Assembly (NCBI RefSeq): GCF_000159095.1
Contig: NZ_GG666309.1
Span: 1-48,144, forward strand
Reading direction: 5' to 3'
Length of the DNA: 48,144 nucleotides
Origin: Anaerococcus tetradius ATCC 35098
GTDB taxonomy: Bacteria > Bacillota > Clostridia > Tissierellales > Peptoniphilaceae
Shown piece after piece: positions 33,295 through 39,942 of the stretch. The notes under the pieces were generated by a model. That model did not search any database and was not told where the DNA came from. It saw nothing but the letters and a program-made list of their open reading frames with translations. The translations under genes were made by a program, and so were the position numbers. How positions within the stretch are numbered: the first letter of the stretch is position 1; every line of letters begins with the position of its first letter.

Positions 33295-34341
33295 TCATAA
33301 GCAATGTTTTAACACTTCTAATAGGTTAGACTTATCTACAATATCAATTCTGCAATCACCTATTAATTTTGGATATATAATATTTATCTTGTCTCCATTG
33401 CTTTTCTTGTCTTTTAAAATTTCGCTGTAAAGTTCCTCTGCACTATAACTACAATGTGTTGGTAGATGATATTTTCTAAGTATTTCTTCTACTCTTTTAT
33501 AGGTTCTCTCATCTGTTTTTCCCATATTGTAATATCCTCTAGTTATCATTGCCATTCCAATTGCAACACCATAGCCATGTGGTAAGGTATAGTCGCTTAG
33601 TTTTTCTAAGGCATGACCTATTGTATGACCAAAATTTAAAAGTTGTCTTTCTTTTGTTTCTTTTAAATCCCTCTCGACAATTTCCTTTTTAATTTCAATG
33701 CTTCTTTTTACAATCTTCTTTATTATTTCTTCATTGTTTAAATCGCTTTCTATAATTAATTCGAATAGTTTTCTATCTTTTATAATCGAAGCTTTAATTG
33801 TTTCAGACAGTCCATTTAGAAATTCTTTTTGAGGAAGGTTTTTTAAGTAAGTAAAATCTATAAACACAGCTCTAGGATTATAAAAACTTCCGATTAAATT
33901 TTTCCCGTCTTCTGTATTGATTGCCGTTTTTGATCCAATGGATGAATCAACCATAGCTAAAAGACTAGTAGGTATTTGAATATAATCTATGCCCCTCATA
34001 TAAGTAGAGGCCACAAATCCAGCTAAATCACCAACTACCCCACCACCTAATGCAATAATTAAATCATGCCTATCCGCTTTTATTGAGGTCAAATATCTTA
34101 TTATTTTATAGTATGTTTCTATATTTTTGGACTTTTCCCCTGCTTCTATAACATACTTATAAAGCTTATAATTTTTTAAATTAAAACTGTTGCCTATAAA
34201 ATGGTCCACATTGCTATCTGTTATTACTATAATGTTCTTGTACTGTTTTTTGCTTGAAATAAATTCATTTAAGTTTTTTAAAGCTACGCAATCTAAATAT
34301 ATTTTGTATTTAGATTGCGTAGTGTTAATAAATATATCCAT
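33295..34341 (-). CDS. aroB: 3-dehydroquinate synthase
   Basis: The 348-residue protein converts DAHP to 3-dehydroquinate with NAD+ and a divalent metal. Motifs include ALGGGVVGDLAGFVASTYMRG, IQIPTSLLAMVDSSIGSKTA, NLIGSFYNPRAV and the metal-binding LNFGHTIGHALE and LPHGYGVAIGM. It begins three bases after the salicylate synthase stop, with a weak ribosome site overlapping that stop. Bases 34284-34322, codons ~7-20, form a perfect 16-bp inverted repeat in the coding sequence, an unusually strong hairpin so close to a start. Confidence 0.95.
   Translation of the reverse strand: MDIFINTTQSKYKIYLDCVALKNLNEFISSKKQYKNIIVITDSNVDHFIGNSFNLKNYKLYKYVIEAGEKSKNIETYYKIIRYLTSIKADRHDLIIALGGGVVGDLAGFVASTYMRGIDYIQIPTSLLAMVDSSIGSKTAINTEDGKNLIGSFYNPRAVFIDFTYLKNLPQKEFLNGLSETIKASIIKDRKLFELIIESDLNNEEIIKKIVKRSIEIKKEIVERDLKETKERQLLNFGHTIGHALEKLSDYTLPHGYGVAIGMAMITRGYYNMGKTDERTYKRVEEILRKYHLPTHCSYSAEELYSEILKDKKSNGDKINIIYPKLIGDCRIDIVDKSNLLEVLKHCL
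34284..34322 (-). promoter_or_regulatory. Perfect 16-bp hairpin in the start of aroB
   Basis: The arms CTACGCAATCTAAATA (34284-34299) and TATTTAGATTGCGTAG (34307-34322) are exact complements separated by 7 bases. In the mRNA the hairpin begins 19 bases after the aroB ATG. There is no T-run, so it is not a classical terminator. It could slow initiation, mark a processing site, or set the ratio between salicylate synthase and the aro enzymes. Confidence 0.55.
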
Positions 34342-34344
34342 CTC

Positions 34345-35706
34345 TTAATCTTCTATATAAACTAACTTGTCTAAAATGCTTCCTGCTTTTTCTTTAGTTT
34401 CTTCTAATTCTCTTTCTGCTTTTGATAATTTTACAATTCCAGCACCTACTCGAATCCATGTTTCTTTGTCTGTTTGAAATGCAGTTCTTAAAGCTAATGC
34501 CACATCCATTGTTCCATTTTGATCATAAGTTAGTACGCCTCCGCTATATAATCCTCTTTCGTCTTTTTCTAACCTATCTATAGCATCTATACACTCTGCT
34601 TTGGGTATTCCAGATGCGGTAACTGCCGGGAAAAGAGCAGTAAATGCATGCCATTCATTGAATTCTTCTTTAAGCGTCCCTTTCAACCTTGATGCTAGAT
34701 GCTGAACTGAACCCCTCTCCAAAACCTCCATGAATTTAACTACCGATATACTATCCTTTATACAAACTTTTTCTAATTCTTCAAAAGCTAACTTAACAGA
34801 AACAGCATGTTCAGCAATCTCTTTAGGATCTTTTAATAATTCACACTTTAATTCCTTATTCTTTATAGGATCATCTGTTAATGCTCTGGTTCCAGCTAGA
34901 GGAAATGTGTATACTTTTTTTTCTTCATCCACCTCGACAACTGTTTCTGGACTAAAACCTATAACTTCAACATCACCAATTTTCAGACAATATGAACGTG
35001 CAGGGGTATTGTATTTTCTCCCTAATAAAAAACTATCTTTTAGTAAGATTTTTTTCTCTAACTTAATTTTTCTGGACAAAATAACCTTATCATACTTATC
35101 ATTATTAATTTCTTCTATTCCTTTAGAAACAATCTCTTTGTAGTATTCACTATCTATTGATTTTAGCTTTTCTAAATCAACTTGCGAAGTATTTTTTTTC
35201 AACTCTTCTTTAGTAGAATTTATTGTACATTTCTCCACTGCTGAAATTATTTCGTCAATATTATCAACAGATTTTACTTCTATCGAACCTTCTAAAATTC
35301 TAATGTCGGTTCTTGGAATAAACATCTTTAACAAAACTTCCTTATCACTCACATTTTTCAAAAATGTATGCTTTGCATAATTAAAATCAGCGATTCCATA
35401 CATTCTCCAGTCAGTAAAGTTTATATTTTCGAAAACCTTCTTCATGTCTTCACTTAGATCGCTTACCTTATGTTCTACAGTATCACCATTTTCAGTTATT
35501 AGGATTTTTTCTGTATACACTTCAATTCCAATATATTCTCCTATAGCAACTGATATTTCATTGAAATTTTCATACACCATATAAGGTTGAATTTCATTAG
35601 CTACATCTTCTATTATTTTTATCGCTAATACAAATGAATTCAGATTGTCATTATCTGAAATATCTATAGTGGCCTTATCATAAGTTCCTCTGTTTATTTT
35701 AGGCAT
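34345..35706 (-). CDS. Salicylate synthase (MbtI/Irp9-like)
   Basis: The 453-residue MST-family enzyme converts chorismate to salicylate via isochorismate. The C-terminal catalytic half has FSPETVVEV, FPLAGTRALTDDP, KEIAEHAVSVK, MEVLERGSVQHLASRLKGTL, LFPAVTASGIPKAECIDAI, GLYSGGVLTY and RVGAGIVKLSKAERELEET. These match the MbtI/Irp9 branch blocks as I remember them, which fits the salicyl-AMP ligase downstream. Simple isochorismate synthase remains possible, but no separate pyruvate lyase is present. I chose ATG 35706, eight bases below AAAGGAGG. An upstream ATG at 35772 falls inside the promoter and its N-terminal extension is not family-like. It heads the operon that continues through the aro genes. 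Confidence 0.92.
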   Translation of the reverse strand: MPKINRGTYDKATIDISDNDNLNSFVLAIKIIEDVANEIQPYMVYENFNEISVAIGEYIGIEVYTEKILITENGDTVEHKVSDLSEDMKKVFENINFTDWRMYGIADFNYAKHTFLKNVSDKEVLLKMFIPRTDIRILEGSIEVKSVDNIDEIISAVEKCTINSTKEELKKNTSQVDLEKLKSIDSEYYKEIVSKGIEEINNDKYDKVILSRKIKLEKKILLKDSFLLGRKYNTPARSYCLKIGDVEVIGFSPETVVEVDEEKKVYTFPLAGTRALTDDPIKNKELKCELLKDPKEIAEHAVSVKLAFEELEKVCIKDSISVVKFMEVLERGSVQHLASRLKGTLKEEFNEWHAFTALFPAVTASGIPKAECIDAIDRLEKDERGLYSGGVLTYDQNGTMDVALALRTAFQTDKETWIRVGAGIVKLSKAERELEETKEKAGSILDKLVYIED

Positions 35707-35720
35707 ATTATCCTCCTTTA

Positions 35721-35772
35721 TTAAGTTAGTCTTGACTAACTTAATTTTAACATATATATTTATGAAAATCAA
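35721..35772 (-). promoter_or_regulatory. Iron-box promoter of the salicylate-shikimate operon
   Basis: On the minus strand, TTGATT (35767-35772) and TAAAAT (35744-35749) are 17 bases apart. A perfect inverted repeat with arms TTAAGTTAGTC and GACTAACTTAA and a two-base centre spans 35721-35744, directly after the -10. Two DtxR-type 19-base sites can be laid over it in opposite orientation (14 of 19 each), so it may hold two repressor dimers. AAAGGAGG follows at once at 35713-35720. Confidence 0.78.
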
Positions 35773-35824
35773 TATGTCACTTCAAATAATTTTAAAATTT
35801 GTAAAAAAGTATAAATTTCTACAT

Positions 35825-35876
35825 AAAAAAAAACAATTCTAATTAAATCAACTTAGGTTTACCTAATAATTTAATT
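35825..35876 (-). terminator. Probable terminator of the DtxR gene, containing an iron-box-like palindrome
   Basis: Outer arms AATTAAAT/ATTTAATT (35841-35848, 35869-35876) and inner arms TTAGGT/ACCTAA (35853-35858, 35861-35866) can form one long hairpin. On the minus strand it is followed, after eight bases, by nine T. It begins about 30 bases past the regulator's stop. The inner palindrome also resembles a DtxR half-site pair (about 13 of 19), so an operator role cannot be excluded. Confidence 0.5.
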
Positions 35877-35902
35877 AAAACTGCCTACCTGAAAATATTT
35901 GC

Positions 35903-36295
35903 TTATTTTTTACTGCTTTCTTCTATAAATGCTCTAATCTTTTTAAATGTTTCATTTGATATTACATGTTCAACACTACACGCTTCTTCATTTGCTTGTT
36001 TAGGTTCAACGCCTAATTCTAAAAATAGATTATAAAAATAAATATGTTTATTATATAATTCTTTACCTATTTTTTCTCCTTTTTCCGTTAGCTTTATTGA
36101 CATAGATTCCCTGTACACATACCCCTCATCTATTAAATTATTTATAGCCACACTAACTGATGGTTTGCTTAACTTCGTATAGTTAACAATATCTTTATTA
36201 TAAACATTCTCTTTTTCTCTCAATAAAACATAAATTACTTCAATATAGTGTTCCTTAGAAAAAACTTTTCTGTGAAGCTTACCTCCCAAAATCAT
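35903..36295 (-). CDS. DtxR/MntR-family iron-dependent repressor
   Basis: The 130-residue protein has an N-terminal winged helix (SKEHYIEVIYVLL, then LSKPSVSVAINNLIDEGYV) and a dimerisation/metal domain ending ANEEACSVEHVISNETF. The C-x-x-E-H there matches the DtxR metal-site cluster (Cys102, Glu105, His106), and NKHIYFYNLF offers the His79 equivalent. The SH3-like third domain of DtxR is absent, as in MntR-size members. The ATG at 36295 has only AAAAGGGG directly before it. GGGAGG occurs a few codons later but no start codon follows at a good distance, so the true start is slightly uncertain. It sits at the head of the salicylate operon and is the obvious repressor for the two iron boxes. 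Confidence 0.85.
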   Translation of the reverse strand: MILGGKLHRKVFSKEHYIEVIYVLLREKENVYNKDIVNYTKLSKPSVSVAINNLIDEGYVYRESMSIKLTEKGEKIGKELYNKHIYFYNLFLELGVEPKQANEEACSVEHVISNETFKKIRAFIEESSKK

Positions 36296-36339
36296 ACCCC
36301 TTTTCTTTTTTATATTTTAATGTATACCCCATTAAGATA

Positions 36340-36368
36340 ATTATAAAATATATTCTCTAACATTACAA
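36340..36368 (-). promoter_or_regulatory. Promoter of the DtxR-type regulator
   Basis: TTGTAA (36363-36368) and TATAAT (36340-36345) on the minus strand are separated by 17 bases, about 45 bases before the regulator start. A loose inverted repeat TTAATG/CATTAA lies just downstream of the -10 and could mediate autoregulation. Confidence 0.6.
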
Positions 36369-36405
36369 ATATATTAAAACCACTTAACACTTGTTCAGCA
36401 AGCAC

Positions 36406-36498
36406 AGTAAGTGCATATGCACTTACTAAAAATGAAATAAGAATACTACGATTATATCGCTTATTTTTTCCATTTTACTTGTTGGGGAATATCCCCAA
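36406..36498. other. Palindrome cluster, candidate oriT region
   Basis: A perfect 22-base palindrome (36406-36427, half-site AGTAAGTGCAT) is followed at 36482-36498 by TTGGGGA-ATA-TCCCCAA and then a second CCCC run. They lie upstream of mobC and the relaxase. TAAGTGC recalls the nic-site core TAAGTGCGCCCT of some mobilisable plasmids, but only those seven bases match. I call it a candidate origin of transfer, not a proven one. No gene was found between the regulator promoter and the promoter at 36560. Confidence 0.4.
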
Positions 36499-36559
36499 AC
36501 CCCTAAATTTATAATAATTAAATTCATCAACAAGCTCTTATAATAGCCCCAACTCAAAC

Positions 36560-36588
36560 TTGAATATTATCTCAAAAAGTGATAAAAT
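36560..36588 (+). promoter_or_regulatory. Promoter of a short transcript
   Basis: TTGAAT (36560-36565), 17 bases, then TAAAAT (36583-36588). The predicted start is near 36595, and a strong terminator lies only about 50-100 bases further on. Confidence 0.55.
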
Positions 36589-36594
36589 ATAAAT

Positions 36595-36694
36595 ACTAAA
36601 AAATTAAATCAGGAGATTTCCAGACGAAATATATAGAATAAATTAAACCTGTAAGTCAAGTAATCCTACTTGAATTTACAGGTTTTTCTTTTTT
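36595..36694 (+). ncRNA. Candidate ~100-nt small RNA upstream of mobC
   Basis: A good promoter and a very strong intrinsic terminator bracket about 100 bases with no convincing ORF: AGGAGA is present but no start codon follows it at a useful distance. The compact promoter-terminator unit next to mobilisation genes suggests a regulatory RNA. An attenuated leader for mobC is also possible, although mobC appears to have its own promoter. Confidence 0.4.
36645..36694 (+). terminator. Strong intrinsic terminator
   Basis: The arms AAACCTGTAA and TTTACAGGTTT, extended by TCAAGTA/TACTTGA, make an almost continuous 18-bp stem with a four-base loop and one bulge. It ends in TTTTTCTTTTTT. It closes the short transcript starting near 36595. 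Confidence 0.88.
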
Positions 36695-36798
36695 ATTTCT
36701 ATTAATAAATTTATTAGGTAGACGAACTTCAATGAGGTTTACTACGAGCTCTATATATACAATTATTATCCCATAAGAAAGAGAGATTGAGAACAAAA

Positions 36799-36837
36799 TG
36801 TAGTATTTTATTACTACAACTATAATAGACAAGGAGG
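36799..36837 (+). promoter_or_regulatory. mobC promoter with overlapping inverted repeat
   Basis: TGTAGTA (36799-36805) and TACTACA (36812-36818) form an inverted repeat with a six-base gap. It lies two bases before TATAAT (36821-36826), and AAGGAGG follows at 36831-36837. The repeat covers the -35 spacer side of the promoter, a usual place for a repressor. Autoregulation by MobC is a reasonable guess. I see no good -35. Confidence 0.5.
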
Positions 36838-36844
36838 TTAAATT

Positions 36845-37213
36845 ATGACAAGTAGATTTAGGCATAACGGAATCTATTTAATGTTATCTGATGAGGAGTT
36901 AGAATTGCTAAATGAAAAATATAAAGCATCTAAGTGTAAAACTCTTAGGCAATTTATTATGAAATGTATTTTAGAAAAAGATATTTATGTACTAGATATG
37001 GATGTCTTTCGTGAAATGTCAACAAATATAAGTCGTACTTCAAATAATATAAATCAAATTGCTAAAAGGATAAATACTACATCAATTATATATAAAGATG
37101 ATTTAGAAGATTTAAAAAGCTTATTAGAAAAACAAGCAAAGGATATTTTATCCATGCGTAAAAAAATATACTCTCTTACTTATTCCAATAGTTTTAATAC
37201 GGAGAAAAAATAA
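36845..37213 (+). CDS. MobC-like relaxosome accessory protein
   Basis: The 122-residue basic protein has an N-terminal ribbon-helix-helix-like part (RHNGIYLMLSDEELELLN) and the MobC signature SRTSNNINQIAKRINTT near residues 58-75, then a C-terminal coiled region. MobC proteins bind at oriT and help the relaxase open the DNA. AAGGAGG precedes the ATG by seven bases. The last base of its stop codon is the first base of the relaxase ATG, so the two genes are translationally coupled. Together they give a minimal mobilisation module. Confidence 0.82.
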   Translation: MTSRFRHNGIYLMLSDEELELLNEKYKASKCKTLRQFIMKCILEKDIYVLDMDVFREMSTNISRTSNNINQIAKRINTTSIIYKDDLEDLKSLLEKQAKDILSMRKKIYSLTYSNSFNTEKK

Positions 37214-38580
37214 TGGCTGTTACTAAAATTCATCCTATTAAATCTACCTTAAAAGCTGCCCTTGATTATATTATGGATAGCAATAAAACAGACGAAAGAA
37301 TTCTAATCTCATCTTTAAATTGTAACCCTATAACTGCTCATTTAGAGTTTGAACAAACAAAAATAGAATGTAATTCTAAGGCAAAAGTTTTAGCTAGACA
37401 TTTAATTCAAGCTTTTGCACCTGGAGAAACTACACCTGAAGAAGCACACAAAATTGGAATTGAATTATGTGAGAAGGTACTACAAGGAAAATATGAATAC
37501 GTAATAACAACCCATGTAGATAAGGAGCATATTCATAACCATATTCTATTTAATAATGTTTCTTTTGATACAGGTAAAGCCTATCAAAGCAATAAAAAAT
37601 CTTACCATCAAATTAGAAATTATAGTGATGACTTGTGTAGAAAATATAAGTTATCTGTTATAGATGAAGACTATATGAAGTTTAAAAATAAATATAAAAC
37701 TAATGGGAAATCATATAAGGAATATATGGAATTTAAAAAAGGGACATCTTGGAAATATAGACTTCAAATATCTATTGATCATGCTATTCAAAAGTCTAAT
37801 AGCTATGATAACTTTTTAAAAACTATGGAAGAATATGGATACGAAATCAAATTAGGCAAGTACTTATCTTTTCGTCATAAAGAACAAGGAGAAAAAGGAC
37901 GATTTATTCGTGCTAAAGAAAATACTCTTGGAAAAGATTATACCAATGAAAAGATAAAGGAAAGAATCGAGAATAATATGAATAAAAAGTCAGTAAAAAT
38001 TGATTTTGATTCTTCTACGAAAACATATAAAAAAGTCGACAATATAATAGACTTAAAAAATAATAAAAAGATACAATCTTCTGAAGCTTATGAAATATGG
38101 GCAAAGAAACACAATATGAATACTATGGCTGATACTTTAAATCAACTCAGAAAGTATGGGCTGACATCTAATATAGATCTAGAAAATAAACTTCAACAAG
38201 AAGCCATTAATAGGCAAAAAACTTTAAATGAAATTAAGAATATAGAAAAAGATTTGAACGAAATCTATACTGCAATTGAAGCTTTAAACACTTTACAAAT
38301 AAATAAATCTATTTATGAAGTCTATAAATCAAACTCTAAAGATAAAGAATTTTATGCAGAATATAGAACTCAAATTATCACATACGAAAAGTCATTAACT
38401 ACTTTAGACAAAAACAAGTATAAAAATTTAAGTATAAAAGAATTATCAAATATTTACGATGAATATAAAAGTAAAAAAGATATTCTTATGAAAGACTACT
38501 CTAATAAGAACACCTTGATTTACGAGCTTACTCAATTAAGAAAAAATACAGATAAGTATATTAATAATGAGTTAATATAA
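37213..38580 (+). CDS. MOBP-type relaxase
   Basis: The 455-residue protein has the relaxase N-terminal domain (~1-250): a candidate catalytic tyrosine at Tyr19 (AALDYIMD), LARHLIQAFAPGETTPEEAH and the histidine triad HVDKEHIHNHILFNNVSFD. The C-terminal part (~280-455) is rich in Lys, Glu and Asn and looks coiled-coil. It would nick oriT and lead the strand into a recipient. Its size and the MobC partner match relaxases of Tn1549-like ICEs and mobilisable islands of clostridia. The gene seems intact. No coupling protein or type IV secretion genes are in the window, so transfer in trans, or a larger element beyond the edges, must be assumed. Confidence 0.88.
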   Translation: MAVTKIHPIKSTLKAALDYIMDSNKTDERILISSLNCNPITAHLEFEQTKIECNSKAKVLARHLIQAFAPGETTPEEAHKIGIELCEKVLQGKYEYVITTHVDKEHIHNHILFNNVSFDTGKAYQSNKKSYHQIRNYSDDLCRKYKLSVIDEDYMKFKNKYKTNGKSYKEYMEFKKGTSWKYRLQISIDHAIQKSNSYDNFLKTMEEYGYEIKLGKYLSFRHKEQGEKGRFIRAKENTLGKDYTNEKIKERIENNMNKKSVKIDFDSSTKTYKKVDNIIDLKNNKKIQSSEAYEIWAKKHNMNTMADTLNQLRKYGLTSNIDLENKLQQEAINRQKTLNEIKNIEKDLNEIYTAIEALNTLQINKSIYEVYKSNSKDKEFYAEYRTQIITYEKSLTTLDKNKYKNLSIKELSNIYDEYKSKKDILMKDYSNKNTLIYELTQLRKNTDKYINNELI

Positions 38581-38789
38581 GTAATATATTTTTAAGATAT
38601 TTAGAAAATAGGTTACGAAGTACTGTAACCATGACTTTCTCTCAATTGGTTCTGTAAAACCTGCTCTTCCCAATAGACTGTAAGCTGCTATTTTTCTTAA
38701 TCAAAAAAATGCACTTTTATCACTAAATTCTGTGGTTCAAATATTTGTAACCTAATTTGGCACAATTAACCAATAAAGATAAATTTTAG

Positions 38790-39190
38790 ATTATATCTTC
38801 AAAAAATAAAATCAATTGTGATAGTATTTGACCCAATCCGCTTATTCTGCTTGTCCATTTACTTGAAGCATCCACCACTTCTAAATACAAACTTTTTTTA
38901 TAAAACATGGTCATTTAAAAACATCATTTTGTTTTTTGTTACTTCTCTTAATTGTCTATTAAAGTTTTCCATTGCTATTATTTTTAAGTCTTTCATTTTG
39001 AAATGTTTAGATCTATGTTTTCACAGGACGATTTTACTATTTCTTGCTTGATCCATTTCTAATACTTAAAGATAATATTTTTCACCATATTCATAGTCTA
39101 AGTACTCGTCTAATTCTGCTTTTAACATTTGTTCCACTGTCTCACCTAAAATATCTTCTATTGTTTCTTGTGAATCTTGCACTTTCTCTG
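38790..39190 (-). pseudogene. Second IS256-type transposase remnant
   Basis: Two transposase pieces are recognisable on the minus strand. The first is an N-terminal part (ETIEDILGETVEQMLKAELD, then EYLDYEYGEK). The second is a C-terminal part (MENFNRQLREVTKNKMMFLN, then after a frameshift VVDASSKWTSRISGLGQIL). The middle, including the catalytic region, is deleted. It differs in sequence from the copy at 7.3-8.3 kb and lies in the opposite orientation. I could not find its inverted repeats. It separates the mobilisation genes from the RiPP operon. The stretch 38581-38790 holds only a hairpin (GGTTAC/GTAACC, 38612-38631) and a short open frame on the minus strand I do not recognise. Confidence 0.75.
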
Positions 39191-39327
39191 AACGATATTA
39201 TTCGATTTAACACTTTATATATTTTTTTAATCTTATTTCTAATCTTTTCTATACATAAAATATTACCCAATCACTACTAAGAGTGCCTTAATATTAGTTC
39301 TATTAAATAAAGAACTTTTTAATTCTA

Positions 39328-39942
39328 TTATTTAAAATATACAGGTTTTACATATCCATATTTCATTGCAATATGAACCATCTCTTGATAATTTCTAACA
39401 CCCAATTTTTCGTATATGCGATTTAACGCTGTCGCTAATGAACTTTTACAAATATTACATTCCTTTGCGACTTCCATTCTTGTAAGCCCTGAACAATACA
39501 AATTAATAATTTCAATTTCTCTTTCTGTCAAATCATAATTCAAGTTAGTGTTTGCATTAAATATTAACTCTCCATTTACTACATCATTTAATTTCTTTAC
39601 TAAAACTTTGATATTCTCATCTTTGCATATGAACCCTTTAGTACCTATTTTCTTCGCTTTCTCTTCAAAGCCTATTAAATCATATCCAGTTAGCATAACG
39701 ATTTTTTGTTTTGGATATTTTATTAATATCTCATTAGCAACTTCTAATCCATCCTTATTGCCCTTCATTTTACTCAAATTAATATCCATTAAAATAATAT
39801 CATATTCTTTTTTTTCTAATATTGATCCCAAATTAATAATATCATCAATCAAATCAACAATATCTATTTCTTCTTCACGCTCTAAACTATATTTTAAACT
39901 ATTAGAAAACATGGTATGGTCATCTATTAATAATATTTTCAC
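39328..39942 (-). CDS. NarL/LuxR-type response regulator
   Basis: The 204-residue protein has a receiver domain (~1-120) with the acidic pair Asp7-Asp8, phosphoacceptor Asp53 in IILMDINLSKM, and the conserved TGY and K positions (LTGYDLIG, KGFICKD). A C-terminal LuxR helix-turn-helix (~137-195) begins LTEREIEIINLYCSGLTRME. Its start overlaps the kinase gene by 23 bases. As last gene of the RiPP operon it probably controls that operon, perhaps through the repeat at 47491-47506. This is inference. Confidence 0.88.
   Translation of the reverse strand: MKILLIDDHTMFSNSLKYSLEREEEIDIVDLIDDIINLGSILEKKEYDIILMDINLSKMKGNKDGLEVANEILIKYPKQKIVMLTGYDLIGFEEKAKKIGTKGFICKDENIKVLVKKLNDVVNGELIFNANTNLNYDLTEREIEIINLYCSGLTRMEVAKECNICKSSLATALNRIYEKLGVRNYQEMVHIAMKYGYVKPVYFK

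Noticed and set aside
32829-33329. 166-codon plus-strand frame opposite aroA
   Set aside because: Shadow of aroA; composition follows the complementary strand.
35853-35866. TTAGGT-TT-ACCTAA as a third iron box
   Set aside because: It is the inner stem of a hairpin followed by a T-run after the DtxR gene and lies about 80 bases above the -35, so a terminator role is more economical. I list it as a terminator with a note.
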